A DNA stretch of 64,000 nt from Phenylobacterium sp. (GTDB lineage Bacteria; Pseudomonadota; Alphaproteobacteria; Caulobacterales; Caulobacteraceae). Below, one piece after another: positions 30,382 through 40,891 of the stretch; positions within the stretch are counted from its first letter, which is position 1; the number at the start of each line of letters is the position of its first letter. The notes under the pieces are model-generated. The model saw only the letters and a program-made list of their open reading frames with translations. It did no database searches and was not told the DNA's origin. The stretch lies in assembly GCF_004297125.1 (NCBI RefSeq), contig NZ_SCVD01000025.1, forward strand, positions 1 to 64,000. The letters run 5' to 3'. A program made the translations under genes and the position numbers.

Positions 30382-30822
30382 ATGAAGATCGCCATCGCCT
30401 CCGACCATGCGGCCTTCGCGATGAAGGGCGAGCTCGCGGCCTGGCTGCGCGAGCTCGGGCACGACGTCACCGACCTGGGCCCGGACGGCGCCGCGTCCGT
30501 CGACTATCCCGACTACGGCTACAAGCTGGCCCGGCACATCGCCGCCGGCCACGCCGATTTCGGCGTCGCCGCCTGCGGCAGCGGCATCGGCATCTCGATC
30601 GCGGTCAACCGTGACCCGGCCGCGCGCTGCGCGCTGGTCTCCGAGCCGCTCTCCGCGGCCCTGGCGCGCGAGCACAACGACGCCAACGTGATCGCGCTGG
30701 GCGCGCGGCTGATCGGCGTCGAGATGGCCAAGGCCTGCATCGAAGCCTTCCTCGCCACCCCGTTCGGCGGCGAGCGCCACAAGCGCCGCGTCGAGAAGCT
30801 GTCGAAGCCTCAGGGCGCCTGA
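30382..30822 (+). CDS. rpiB: Ribose-5-phosphate isomerase B
   Basis: 146-residue LacA/RpiB family enzyme interconverting ribose-5-P and ribulose-5-P. The start MKIAIASDHAAFAMKGEL and the loop VAACGSGIGISIAVNR are diagnostic; the Cys in ACGSG is the catalytic base of the family. EHNDANVIALGARLIG follows. The ATG at 30382 starts the conserved strand. Confidence 0.95.
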   Translation: MKIAIASDHAAFAMKGELAAWLRELGHDVTDLGPDGAASVDYPDYGYKLARHIAAGHADFGVAACGSGIGISIAVNRDPAARCALVSEPLSAALAREHNDANVIALGARLIGVEMAKACIEAFLATPFGGERHKRRVEKLSKPQGA

Positions 30823-30919
30823 GCCCGCTGATTTGCCCGAGAGCGGCTTTCGCGAGGGTCGCCAGGGGGTGGCTAGCGGTCCGTCCATCTGGCAGGCTCA
30901 AGACGGCTTGGTCTGAGTG

Positions 30920-31600
30920 ATGCGTATGCGCCGAACTTTCCTCCGCGCCCTTACAGTCGCCTTCGGCGCCCTGGCCGCCGTGATCGCCACACCCGTGGCC
31001 GTTCACGCCCAGGCCACCTCGCGCGCCTGTATTGGCGAAGCGGGCGAGACACCCGGTCCCGCCTGCCTGGTCGCCCATGTGGAGCTCGGAACCCCGCCGC
31101 CGGGGCCGCTGTACTGGCGCGTCTACGATTTTCCAGATCTGGAGGCTGCGACACGCGCGAAGGACGGTCGCGGGGCGGTCGTACAGGCCTTCGGCCGCGT
31201 CTGGCTGTTTGAGGTCGGCGGCAAGGGGGTCAAGGTCCCCGGCGGACGTCACTTGGCGGACGTTGGGCCGCTGCCGATGGATGGGACATCGAGCCCGCTC
31301 AGCGTCGAATATCTGAAATCCACCTTCACGCCCGGCATGACGGCGCCGGTCCACGTGCATTCGGGGCCTGAGGCCTTCTACGCGATCAGCGGCGCAAGCT
31401 GTCTGGAAACGCCGGATGGCGCCCAGGTCGCCCGCGGCGCCGGTCATTCGCTGATGGTGCGGCGCGGCCCGCCAATGCTGCTCATGGCCACCGGCGCGGA
31501 GACCCGGCGGGGCTTCGCCATGATCCTGCACGAGCCGGGAGCCCCGCCGACGACGCTCACTTCGGACTGGACGCCCAAGGGCCTTTGCCCCGCCCGGTGA
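30920..31600 (+). CDS. Exported cupin-domain protein
   Basis: 226 residues with a signal peptide (MRMRRTFLRALTVAFGALAAVIATPVAVHAQA). The second half has a cupin pattern: FTPGMTAPVHVHSGPEAFYAISGASCLETPDG, with the HxH...E ligand arrangement, then HSLMVRRGPPMLL. A metal-binding beta-barrel in the periplasm is likely; function unknown. Lower GC3 and looser codons than its neighbours hint at relatively recent arrival. GTG three bases earlier is an alternative start. Confidence 0.72.
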   Translation: MRMRRTFLRALTVAFGALAAVIATPVAVHAQATSRACIGEAGETPGPACLVAHVELGTPPPGPLYWRVYDFPDLEAATRAKDGRGAVVQAFGRVWLFEVGGKGVKVPGGRHLADVGPLPMDGTSSPLSVEYLKSTFTPGMTAPVHVHSGPEAFYAISGASCLETPDGAQVARGAGHSLMVRRGPPMLLMATGAETRRGFAMILHEPGAPPTTLTSDWTPKGLCPAR

Positions 31601-31628
31601 GGCTCAAGAGACACCCACGCAGCTATGC

Positions 31629-31934
31629 TTGACGGCCCTGGACGCGCTCGATGAGCTGCTGGAGGCCGAGGAGCTCGACATCGAGGCCGTCCACGACGCG
31701 GTCGAGGCGTCCATGGCGCGCATCCGCCGCGACATCGCCGCCGACCCGCTGCTGGTGAAGGCCGGCGTGCTGGAGGCGAACAGCCCGACGCCCGCTCCGG
31801 AGCGCATTGGCCTTCCCACCGCCCTGCCGGGGCCCCGCAACCGACGATCCGAGCTCATGGGCGCCGTGACCTTCTCGCGCCCTGCGGCGTCGCACGCCGA
31901 CCTCGGTCAGCTTGTCAGGCGCAGCTCCGCCTGA
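31629..31934 (+). CDS. Small hypothetical protein, start uncertain
   Basis: 101-residue frame with strong GC3 bias over its first 55 codons, which supports true coding. The N-terminal half is an acidic amphipathic helix pair (LDALDELLEAEELDIEAVHDAVEASMARIRRDI). It begins with TTG and has no ribosome site; an ATG four bases upstream is out of frame, so this may be a frameshifted or decayed gene. No family recognised. It ends 17 bases before the thiG stop on the opposite strand. Confidence 0.45.
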   Translation: MTALDALDELLEAEELDIEAVHDAVEASMARIRRDIAADPLLVKAGVLEANSPTPAPERIGLPTALPGPRNRRSELMGAVTFSRPAASHADLGQLVRRSSA

Positions 31935-31950
31935 TCCGGCGCGAAGCGCC

Positions 31951-32739
31951 CTAGATCAATCCGCTCAGCGGCGACGACGGGTCGGCGTACATCCGCTTGC
32001 CCATCCGGCCGGCCAGATAGGCTTCGCGGCCGGCAATGACGGCGTGCCGCATGGCCCGGGCCATGCGGATCGGGTCCTTGGCCTCGGCGATGGCGGTGTT
32101 CATCAGCACCGCGTCGCAGCCCAGCTCCATGGCGATCACCGCGTCCGAGGCGGTGCCGACCCCGGCGTCCACCAGCACCGGGACCTTGGTCTGTTCGATG
32201 ATCAGGCCCAGGTTGAGCGTGTTCTGGATGCCGCGGCCCGAGCCGATCGGGGCGGCGGCCGGCATGATCGCCGCGGCGCCGGCGTCCTCCAGCTTCCTGG
32301 CGTAGACCGGGTCGTCCGAACAATAGACCATCACCTGGAAGCCGTCGGCGATCAGCAGCTTCAGCGCCCTGAGCGTCTCTTCCATGTCGGGCAGCAGGTG
32401 CGGCGTGTTCGACAGCACCTCCAGCTTCACCAGGTCCCAGCCGCCCGCTTCCCTGGCAAGTCGAAGCAGCCGCACGGCGTCTTCGCCGGTGAAGCAGCCG
32501 GCGGTGTTGGGCAGGTAGGTGAATCGGTCGGGCTTCACATGGTCGGTCAGCATGGGCTGGTTGACGTCGGAGAGGTTCACCCGACGTAGCGCCACCGTGA
32601 CGATCTCCGCCCCCGCGGCCTCGGCGGCGGCGGCGTTCTGGGCGTAGTCCTTGTACTTGCCCGTGCCGACGATCAGGCGGGACTTGAAGGTGCGGCCGGC
32701 GACCGACCAGGTGTCCTCAGTGTGCGTGGACCCATCCAT
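31951..32739 (-). CDS. thiG: Thiazole synthase ThiG
   Basis: 262-residue TIM barrel that condenses deoxyxylulose-5-P, dehydroglycine and the ThiS thiocarboxylate into the thiazole of thiamine. Seen: [56 protein letters not shown], and [26 protein letters not shown]. The track extends the frame upstream over thiS; the ATG at 32739 follows the thiS stop by one base. No TPP riboswitch (THI box) is visible in the short space upstream of thiS. Confidence 0.95.
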   Translation of the reverse strand: MDGSTHTEDTWSVAGRTFKSRLIVGTGKYKDYAQNAAAAEAAGAEIVTVALRRVNLSDVNQPMLTDHVKPDRFTYLPNTAGCFTGEDAVRLLRLAREAGGWDLVKLEVLSNTPHLLPDMEETLRALKLLIADGFQVMVYCSDDPVYARKLEDAGAAAIMPAAAPIGSGRGIQNTLNLGLIIEQTKVPVLVDAGVGTASDAVIAMELGCDAVLMNTAIAEAKDPIRMARAMRHAVIAGREAYLAGRMGKRMYADPSSPLSGLI

Positions 32740-32740
32740 C

Positions 32741-32941
32741 TCAGCCGCCTCCGACAAAAGCCACGATCTCGATCCGGTCGCCGTCGGCGAGCGAGGTCCT
32801 CGCATAGGCCGACCGCGGCACGATCTCCAGGTTGCGCTCCACCGCCACCTTCCGCATGTCGAGGCCGAGCGCCGACACCAGCGCCGCCACGTCGGCGACG
32901 CCGGAAAAGGCTCGGATCTCTCCATTCACGGTCAGCTGCAA
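32741..32941 (-). CDS. thiS: Sulfur carrier protein ThiS
   Basis: 66-residue ubiquitin-like sulfur carrier. It ends in FVGGG, supplying the C-terminal Gly-Gly that is adenylated and thiocarboxylated. [14 protein letters not shown] is the family C-terminal strand. The start is TTG ([10 protein letters not shown]). It is directly upstream of thiG, and the two form a minimal thiazole operon; thiO, thiC and thiE are not in this window. Confidence 0.92.
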   Translation of the reverse strand: MQLTVNGEIRAFSGVADVAALVSALGLDMRKVAVERNLEIVPRSAYARTSLADGDRIEIVAFVGGG

Positions 32942-33018
32942 AGCGGATGCTCCTGTCGGGTTGCTTGTGGCGTCCGCCGCCGACCGTTACAAGGGCCCGG
33001 AATCGACGGCGGAGCCGA

Positions 33019-33459
33019 ATGCCGAAACCGATCTATGTGCTGAGCGGCCCCAACCTCAATCTCCTGGGGACCCGCGAGCCGGAGATTTACGGACATCAGA
33101 CCCTGGACGACGTGCGTGGCCTCTGTGAGGCGCGGGCGAAGTCCCTGGGCTATGAGGTCGTGTTCCGCCAATCCAACCACGAAGGCGAACTCGTGGACTG
33201 GATCCAGGAGGCGCGCGAACAGGCCTCGGCCGTCATATTGAACCCCGCCGCCTATGGGCACACCTCCATCGCCATCCTCGACGCGCTCAAGATGCTTTCC
33301 ATCCCGATCGTCGAGTGCCACCTCTCGAACCCGGCCGCGCGCGAGGCGTTCCGTAGGGAAACCTACGTGTCGCTGGCCGCCACCGGGCTCGTCTCGGGCT
33401 TCGGGGCGAAGAGCTATGAACTGGCCGTCGAGGCCGCCGCGGGCCTGCTGGCCCGCTAG
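33019..33459 (+). CDS. aroQ: 3-dehydroquinate dehydratase, type II
   Basis: 146-residue dodecameric enzyme of the shikimate pathway. Typical motifs: [18 protein letters not shown] (catalytic Tyr and Arg region), [32 protein letters not shown] and [20 protein letters not shown]. The ATG at 33019 has GGAG upstream. It precedes accB-accC by 26 bases, an order conserved across many proteobacteria. Confidence 0.96.
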   Translation: MPKPIYVLSGPNLNLLGTREPEIYGHQTLDDVRGLCEARAKSLGYEVVFRQSNHEGELVDWIQEAREQASAVILNPAAYGHTSIAILDALKMLSIPIVECHLSNPAAREAFRRETYVSLAATGLVSGFGAKSYELAVEAAAGLLAR

Positions 33460-33485
33460 ATATCAAAGAAGACAAGGGCCGATAC

Positions 33486-33977
33486 ATGGCTAACACCCCC
33501 AAGGCGCCTGCCGATCCGTTCGACGCTCGCCTGGTGCGCAAGCTGGCGGACATCCTCACCGAGACCGGCCTGTCCGAGATCGAGGTGGAGCATGGCGAGC
33601 TGAAGATCCGCGTCGCCAAGCAGCTGACCGCGGCCGCCGCACCCGTGCATTACGCGCCGGCGCCCGCGCCCGCGGCAACCGCCCCGGCGTCCGCAGCCGC
33701 CCCGGCCGCCGCCGCCGCTCCGGCCGCGCCCGTGCGCGCCGCCGGCGACGAGGTGAAGTCGCCCATGGTCGGCACCATCTACCTGCAGCCGAACCCCGGC
33801 TCTCCGTCCTTCGTGAAGGTCGGCGACACGGTGGAGGCCGGCCAGACGCTGTTCATCGTCGAGGCGATGAAGACGATGAACCCGATCCCCGCGCCGCGCG
33901 CCGGCAAGATCGTGGAGATCCTGGTCGAAGACGCCCAGCCCGTGGAGTTCGGCGAACCTCTCGCCATCATCGAGTAG
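33486..33977 (+). CDS. accB: Acetyl-CoA carboxylase biotin carboxyl carrier protein
   Basis: 163 residues. An N-terminal helical region ([32 protein letters not shown]) leads to a Pro/Ala linker (about 50-85) and the biotinyl domain, where the biotinylated lysine sits in [10 protein letters not shown]. It carries CO2 between AccC and the carboxyltransferase at the first step of fatty-acid synthesis. accC starts four bases later. Confidence 0.96.
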   Translation: MANTPKAPADPFDARLVRKLADILTETGLSEIEVEHGELKIRVAKQLTAAAAPVHYAPAPAPAATAPASAAAPAAAAAPAAPVRAAGDEVKSPMVGTIYLQPNPGSPSFVKVGDTVEAGQTLFIVEAMKTMNPIPAPRAGKIVEILVEDAQPVEFGEPLAIIE

Positions 33978-33981
33978 GCAG

Positions 33982-35330
<1,349 letters not shown>

Positions 35331-35334
<4 letters not shown>

Positions 35335-36920
35335 TTCACGGTCTTCAGGCGGCTGGGGAGCAATTCGCCGCCGGTGCGCAGGATCGGATAGGCGGCGGCT
35401 TCCACTAGGTGGGAGTTGATGCTCTTCAAGTCGCGCAGGGCGTCGAGATGGAGCGAGCTGGTCTCCACCGTCTTGGCGTTGCCCGAGCGCAGGCGCGCGA
35501 AGTGCGCGGCCACGCCCTCGCTCTCGATCTCGCGGAACGCCTCTTTCTCCGCGACCAGCGTGCGCGCCGTCCCGGGGTCCCGGTTGACGAACAGAGAGGC
35601 CGCCAGCCGCACGTTGCCGATCAGGCGATCGACCAGCTTCACCAGCTCCGCCTCCCCCTCGGTCGAGAAGGCGACGCCGCGACTCTGGCGGCGCTCGGCG
35701 ACGCTCAGCAGGTCGCGGGCGATCAGGTCTCCGGCGTGCTCCAGGTTGATGGCGAACATCAGCACCTCGGTCTGGCGCGCCACGTCCGCGGGCTCCTGCC
35801 GTTCGGCCGGGATCGACAGGACGTAGCCCTTGATGGCGCTGTTCAGGCCGTCCAGCACGTCGTCGAGCTGGCGCGTGGTGTGGATGGGCCCGCGGCTGTC
35901 GGACTGCAGCGCCTCGCGCAGGCCGTTGAGCATCCCCTCGATCGTGTCGGCCATCCGCAGCGCCTCGCGCGTGGCGAGCGCCAGGGCTACCTGGGGCGTC
36001 TCGCGTGCGGCCGGGTCCAGGTAGATGGGCGTGCCGGGCCGCGCCTCGGCGGCAGGGCTGGGCAGCAGGCGCTTGATCAGGTCGGCATAGGGCCCCAGGA
36101 ACGGCAGGAAGGCCAGCGCCAGGGCCAGGTTGAACAGGGTGTGGAAATTGGCCAATGCCCGCGCCGGATCCGGACCGAGGCGAGCGACATGGGGCGCGGC
36201 GTAGCTGAGGGCCCCAAGCGCCACCACCAGCCCGACCAGCCTGTTGAGGAAGTTGCCCAGGGGAAGCCGCCGGCTGGCCGGATCGGAGCCGACACCGCCT
36301 TCCAGCAGCGGGTTGATCGCCGAGCCCAGGTTTGCCCCCAGGACCAGCGCCACGCCGGTGTCGATGCCGACCACGCCCTTGGCGGCCAGGGACATGGCCA
36401 GCAGGACCGTCACGACGCTGGAGTGCGCGGCCCAGGTCAGTAGGGCCGCGCCAGCGACCACCAGGGGCATGTAGTCGCCCAAGGCCCGCAATGCCTCGCC
36501 GACGCCCGGGCGCGCCACCAGCGGTTCCAGAAGCTGGAGGAACTGGTGCAGCGAGATCAGCACCAAGCCCAGCCCGATCAAGACCCGGCCGAAATCGTGC
36601 GCCTCGTCCTGCCAGCGGCGGAACAGCGTCACCCCCGCCAGCACCAGGATCGGGGCCAGCACGGCGATGTCGAACGAGAGCGCCTGGACGACCAGACTGG
36701 ACCCGACATTGGCCCCCAGCATCACGGCCAGGGCCGGCGCCAACTCCACGAGACCGCCGGCCGAGAAGGCCGTGAGCATAAGGGCGGTGGCGGTGCTGCT
36801 CTGCACCGCGATGGTCACCGCGGTCCCGGCCGCGAAGGCGCGGATGCGGTTGCGCAACGCGCCGGCCAGGAAGTGGCGGAGCTTCGGCCCGAAGGTCCGC
36901 TGGACCCCGGTCTGCACCAT
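35331..36920 (-). CDS. Na/Pi-cotransporter II family protein (YjbB-like) with PhoU-like tail
   Basis: 529 residues from the only standard start. The first 300 residues are the duplicated Na/Pi-II membrane domain with the QSS motif ([11 protein letters not shown]) and its repeat ([11 protein letters not shown]); GANVGSS and GANLGSA follow each. The C-terminal 200 residues are PhoU-like helices. The closest well-known relative is E. coli YjbB, a phosphate exporter. The conserved first helix (VVILELAGFAALLLWGVH) lies in frame just upstream of this ATG, between 36921 and about 36990, without any ATG, GTG or TTG, so the real start is probably non-standard and the protein longer than annotated. Confidence 0.88.
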
Positions 36921-37035
36921 GTGGACGCCCCACAGTAGGAGGGCGGCGAAGCCGGCGAGTTCCAGGATGACGACGGTCGTGGCGATGACTCTGAACTCCG
37001 CGAGCGGGAGATAAGGCGACGTCGGGCTCCGGGCT

Positions 37036-38394
37036 TCAAGTGCGGAAGCGGACCACCACCCGCAACCCCGGCGCGGCGTCTTCCAGGCGAAGCTCCGCCT
37101 CGTGCCGTTCGGCCGCCGCCGCGACGAGGCTCAGGCCTAGGCCGAAGCCCGCCGCGCCGGATCCCGGCCCACGATAGAACCGTTCCAGCACGCGGCCTCG
37201 TTCCGCCTCCGGCACGCCGGGCCCGTTGTCGACCACGGTCACCTGCACGCCGTCGGCCAGCGGCTGTCCGTCCAGGCGGACGACCCCGCCAGGCGGCGCG
37301 AACTTCACCGCGTTGTCGAGCAGGTTGCTGACCATCTGGAAGATCAGGTCCCGATCTCCGTGGATAACCAGGTCTGGCGCGATCCGAGTGATGAGCCCCT
37401 GCCCCCGGTCCTCGGCCGCCGGCCGATGCAGTTCCACCGCGTCCTCCAGCAGCGCCGAGAGATCCACCCACGCCCCCTTGTCCCGCGGGCCGCTCTGCAG
37501 GCGGGCGATCCGCAGCAGCGCCTCGAACATCGACTGCAGGCGCTCGGCCTCTTCCAGCGCCGCGCCCGTGCGCGCGGCGACCTCCGCGGGGTCGTCGCCC
37601 GCGTCGGCCAGCTCCTCCAGCTCGGCGCGCAGGCGCGTCAGCGGCGTGCGCAGCTCATGGGCGATGTTGTCGGAGACGCGGCTGATCGAGGCGACCAGCC
37701 CTTCGATGCGGGCCAGCATCTCGTTCAGCGTGGCGGAAAGCTGGTCGAAGTCGTCGCCGCTGCCGTGCAGGGCGACGCGGCCCGACAGGTCGCCGGCGAT
37801 CACCGCCCGGGCTGCGCGGTTGATGCGGTCCAGCCGCTGGTTCACCGCGAAGGTCATGACCAGCCCGCCCAGCAGACCCAGCGCCAGGCTCATCCCCGCG
37901 CCCCAGGACAGCGCCTCGAAGATCATGTCCTCGCGCTCGTCCAGGTCCTCGGTGTCGAGGCCGACCAGCAGACGATAGCCCCCGGGCAGGGCCACGTCGC
38001 GTATGACCGCCTCGTGTTCCTCCTCCGCGCCGGTGGCGTAGGTGCCGAACTCGTAGCGCAGCCATTCCCGCCCGCTGACCTTCGGCCAGTCGACGAGGTT
38101 GGAGGCGACGACGGCTCCGCCGGGCGCGATCAGCACATGATAGGGCAGCCGGCCGCGGGCCGTGACCAGCCGGCGCTCCAGCGCCCGGATCAGGGCGTCC
38201 CGGCCCCGGGCCCGATAGACCGCCACCAGGGCGTCGCTCTCGCGGGTGACCGCGGCCTCGACCTGCCGAAGCGGCCGCCAGACACCGCCGACATAGGTCA
38301 CGGCGAGCATGATGCCGACCGAGGCGCAGAACAGCGCCATGTAGACCAGGGTCAGCCGCAGCGTCAGGCTGCGCAGGGGCTTGGGCCAGGTCAT
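37036..38394 (-). CDS. Sensor histidine kinase (QseC/CusS-like)
   Basis: 452 residues. Membrane segments at about 12-35 and 165-183 flank a periplasmic domain of some 130 residues. HAMP follows (RLDRINRAARAVIAGDLSGRV), then His246 in NIAHELRTPLTRLR, and the ATPase domain with VDNGPGVPEAERGRVLERFYRG and GFGLGLSLV. It overlaps the upstream response regulator by four bases. With a PepSY protein and a glycosyltransferase in the same operon the signal may be at the envelope (inference). Confidence 0.93.
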   Translation of the reverse strand: MTWPKPLRSLTLRLTLVYMALFCASVGIMLAVTYVGGVWRPLRQVEAAVTRESDALVAVYRARGRDALIRALERRLVTARGRLPYHVLIAPGGAVVASNLVDWPKVSGREWLRYEFGTYATGAEEEHEAVIRDVALPGGYRLLVGLDTEDLDEREDMIFEALSWGAGMSLALGLLGGLVMTFAVNQRLDRINRAARAVIAGDLSGRVALHGSGDDFDQLSATLNEMLARIEGLVASISRVSDNIAHELRTPLTRLRAELEELADAGDDPAEVAARTGAALEEAERLQSMFEALLRIARLQSGPRDKGAWVDLSALLEDAVELHRPAAEDRGQGLITRIAPDLVIHGDRDLIFQMVSNLLDNAVKFAPPGGVVRLDGQPLADGVQVTVVDNGPGVPEAERGRVLERFYRGPGSGAAGFGLGLSLVAAAAERHEAELRLEDAAPGLRVVVRFRT

Positions 38395-39062
38395 GCGCGC
38401 AGGCTGTAGCCCATGCCGCGGATCGTCTGCAGAAGGGGCGGGTCGAAGTCCTTGTCGATCTTCTGGCGCAGCCGGCTGACGTGCTGGTCGATGATGTTGG
38501 TCTGGGGATCGAAATTGTAGTCCCAGACCGCCTCCAGCAGCATGCTGCGGCTCACCACCCGGCCAGCGTTGCGCAGCAGGTATTCCAGCAGGCTGAATTC
38601 GCGGGTGGTGAGGTCGATAGCCTGGCCGCGGCGGGTGACCGTGCGGGTCAGGAGGTTCATCTCCAGGTCGGCCAGGCTGAGCTCGGTGGTCTCCTGGACC
38701 ACGCCCTTGCGGCGGCTCAGCGCCTCGACGCGGGCCAGCAGTTCGGAGAACGCGAAGGGCTTGGCCAGGTAGTCGTCGCCGCCGGCGCGAAGGCCCTTCA
38801 CCCGGTTGTCCACGTCGCCGAGCGCCGAGAGGATCAGCACCGGCGTGCTGTCTCCCGACGCCCGCATGGTCTGCAGGATCTTCAGGCCGTCGACGTTGGG
38901 CAGCATTCGGTCGAGGACGATGACGTCGTAGGTCTCGGCGGCGACCTGGAAGAGCGCCTGGCGGCCATCGGCCACGTGGTCGACCAGCCAGCCTTCGCCC
39001 TTCAGGCCCTTCACGACGTGGCCCGCGACCCGCTCGTCATCCTCCACGACCAGAACATGCAT
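38391..39062 (-). CDS. OmpR-family response regulator
   Basis: 223 residues. Receiver with VVEDDERV, phosphoacceptor Asp51 (VIVLDRMLPNVDG) and YLAKPFAFSELLARV; winged-helix effector with LTTREFSLLEYLLRNAGRVVSR and IDQHVSRLRQKID. It is the partner of the kinase downstream. Confidence 0.94.
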   Translation of the reverse strand: MHVLVVEDDERVAGHVVKGLKGEGWLVDHVADGRQALFQVAAETYDVIVLDRMLPNVDGLKILQTMRASGDSTPVLILSALGDVDNRVKGLRAGGDDYLAKPFAFSELLARVEALSRRKGVVQETTELSLADLEMNLLTRTVTRRGQAIDLTTREFSLLEYLLRNAGRVVSRSMLLEAVWDYNFDPQTNIIDQHVSRLRQKIDKDFDPPLLQTIRGMGYSLRA

Positions 39063-39079
39063 GTGGCGGTCCGCTCCGA

Positions 39080-39580
39080 TCAGTCGCCGATGAGCGGCGT
39101 GATGGCGCCGGTCCGAACGTCCACGAGGACGTCGCGATCCGGGGCGCCGACAAGTTCCACCTCGTAGTAGTGCCGGCCGCCGCGGCGCTCCAGCCCGATC
39201 TCGGCGACCTTGCCCTTGGTGGCCTCCTCGACCATGGCGATGGTCTGGGTCAGGGTCCGCGGGGCCGTCTGGGCGGCCTTCAGGTGCTCGCCGACGACGG
39301 GCAGACGCGCCTTGATCGGCTTGGACTGGCGCACGACCCTGCCGCTGACGGCGTCGACCTTCACCTCGATGGGCTTGCCGTTCTTCACCAGGCCGATCTC
39401 GTAGACCATGTCGCCAAGGTCCATGTCGAACTCGGCGTCGTAGGCGCGGGCGCCGAGTTCGGCCTCTGCGGTGGCGACGGCCTGGGCCAGCGAGATCTTC
39501 GGCCGGACGACCTGGGCCACGGCCGGCGCGGCGACGGTGGCGGCGGCCGCCGCGGCCAGAAGGATGGTGCGAATGTTCAT
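39080..39580 (-). CDS. Exported PepSY-domain protein
   Basis: 166 residues. A signal peptide (MNIRTILLAAAAAATVAAPAVAQ) is followed by two PepSY-type repeats (ISLAQAVATAEAELGARAYDAEFD...YEIGLVKNGKPIEVKVDAVSGRVV, and LTQTIAMVEEATKGKVAEIGLERRGGRHYYEVEL). PepSY proteins often accompany two-component systems and may inhibit proteases or act in sensing. The track start at 39667 lies within the upstream glycosyltransferase; the ATG at 39580 is one base past its stop. Confidence 0.88.
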   Translation of the reverse strand: MNIRTILLAAAAAATVAAPAVAQVVRPKISLAQAVATAEAELGARAYDAEFDMDLGDMVYEIGLVKNGKPIEVKVDAVSGRVVRQSKPIKARLPVVGEHLKAAQTAPRTLTQTIAMVEEATKGKVAEIGLERRGGRHYYEVELVGAPDRDVLVDVRTGAITPLIGD

Positions 39581-39581
39581 G

Positions 39582-40787
39582 TCAGTACTCCGTGTTCGTG
39601 CCCCGCAGCCCACCAGATAGCGGCCGCAGATGGCCGGCCCCTTCGGGCTGCATTTGGATTTCGTCATGTTCGGAGCGGGCGTTGGCGACGATCCGGCACA
39701 GGCGGTCGGTCACTGCGTCCAGCCCGAAGGCCTGGACCCGGTCGCCCGCCGCGACGCGGGTCTCGACCCGGACCTGGGCGGTGATGGCGCGCGCCAGGTC
39801 GGCCGGGTCGGTCGGGTCCGCCAGGGCGCCATAGCGGCCGCCGGCCAGCACCTCGGGCGCATTGCCGGCGATGCGCGACGCCACGACCGGAACGCCGCAC
39901 GCCAGGGCTTCGAGCAGGCTGTTGGAGGCGCCCTCCCAAAGGGACGGCAGGACGTAGGCCGCCGCGCGGCGCACCAGGGGAAAGGGATTCGCCACCTCGC
40001 CCTCGAAGCGGATCGCGCCGGACAGGCCCCGCGCCCGCGCCTGCCCTTCCAGGGCCGCCCGACGATCCGGCGGCGCGGCGCCCAGCACCAGCAGGCGCAG
40101 GCCGGGAACCTCCGTCCGCGCCAACGCCAGGGCGTCAATCAGGGCCTCGTAGTTCTTCTGGCGATGCAGGCGGCCCACCGCGACCAGGAACGGCTTGCCA
40201 TCCTCCAGCCACGGATGGCGCACCGGCCCGGCGGCGCGGGCCCTGACGGCCACGGCGTCGACGCCATTCGGAAGAATGTCCACCCGCCGGTCGCGTCGGG
40301 CCCGGCGAAAAGGTTCGCGGGCCGCGATCGCCGCCGAAACGCAGAGCACGCGCGTCGCGTCGGCCGCGATCAGCCGCAGGCCCAGCTCCCGCAGCCCGCC
40401 GCGAAGGCGATCGCGGCCGTGATGCGCCGGGTCGTTGCTGATCCGGTAGATGCGCGGCGTATCGGGCAGTCCCCGCAGAGCCGCCCAGACGGCCAGGTGG
40501 GCATGGTTGCCCATGGAGACCACGACAGAAGGTCCCAGGGCCTTCAGCCGGGCGTGCAGCGCCGGGACGGCGGCGGCGAGCGCCAGGCCGCGCGGGCCGA
40601 CGCCGCGACCAAGGCATGTCACCGGGGGACCGCGCAGGTCGGCCGCCAATGCCCCGCCCTTGAGGCACACGACCTCCACCGGCGCGCCCCGGCGGGCCAG
40701 CGCATTGGCGAGGTGGACGGTGTTGCGGGCGACGCCGTCGCCGGCGAGGCTGCCGCTGAAGAGCACGACGGGGTGTAGGCTTGGCAT
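39582..40787 (-). CDS. Glycosyltransferase family 4-type (GT-B)
   Basis: 401 residues. The N-terminal half binds acceptor (SGSLAGDGVARNTVHLANALARRGAPVEVV) and the C-terminal half has the nucleotide-sugar site: VAVGRLHRQKNYEALIDALA, then LPSLWEGASNSLLEALACGVPVVASRIAGNAPEVL with the ExxxxxxxE pattern. It probably transfers a hexose in surface polysaccharide or glycolipid synthesis; donor and acceptor are unknown. It heads the operon GT-PepSY-regulator-kinase with a one-base gap to PepSY. Start chosen at the first residue of the conserved strand (MPSLHPVVLFSGS). Confidence 0.9.
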   Translation of the reverse strand: MPSLHPVVLFSGSLAGDGVARNTVHLANALARRGAPVEVVCLKGGALAADLRGPPVTCLGRGVGPRGLALAAAVPALHARLKALGPSVVVSMGNHAHLAVWAALRGLPDTPRIYRISNDPAHHGRDRLRGGLRELGLRLIAADATRVLCVSAAIAAREPFRRARRDRRVDILPNGVDAVAVRARAAGPVRHPWLEDGKPFLVAVGRLHRQKNYEALIDALALARTEVPGLRLLVLGAAPPDRRAALEGQARARGLSGAIRFEGEVANPFPLVRRAAAYVLPSLWEGASNSLLEALACGVPVVASRIAGNAPEVLAGGRYGALADPTDPADLARAITAQVRVETRVAAGDRVQAFGLDAVTDRLCRIVANARSEHDEIQMQPEGAGHLRPLSGGLRGTNTEY

Positions 40788-40891
40788 CGGCCCAGCTAGC
40801 GAGCGTCGGATTTGGCGGGCCTCGCTCGAACATTTGCTTTTGCCCATGTTCCACTGTGAGGTCCGGCGAACGATCGAGGGGAGAGACGGCC

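Noticed and set aside
31951-33018. TPP riboswitch upstream of thiS
   Set aside because: The 77-base gap to aroQ lacks the THI-box sequence elements on the minus strand.
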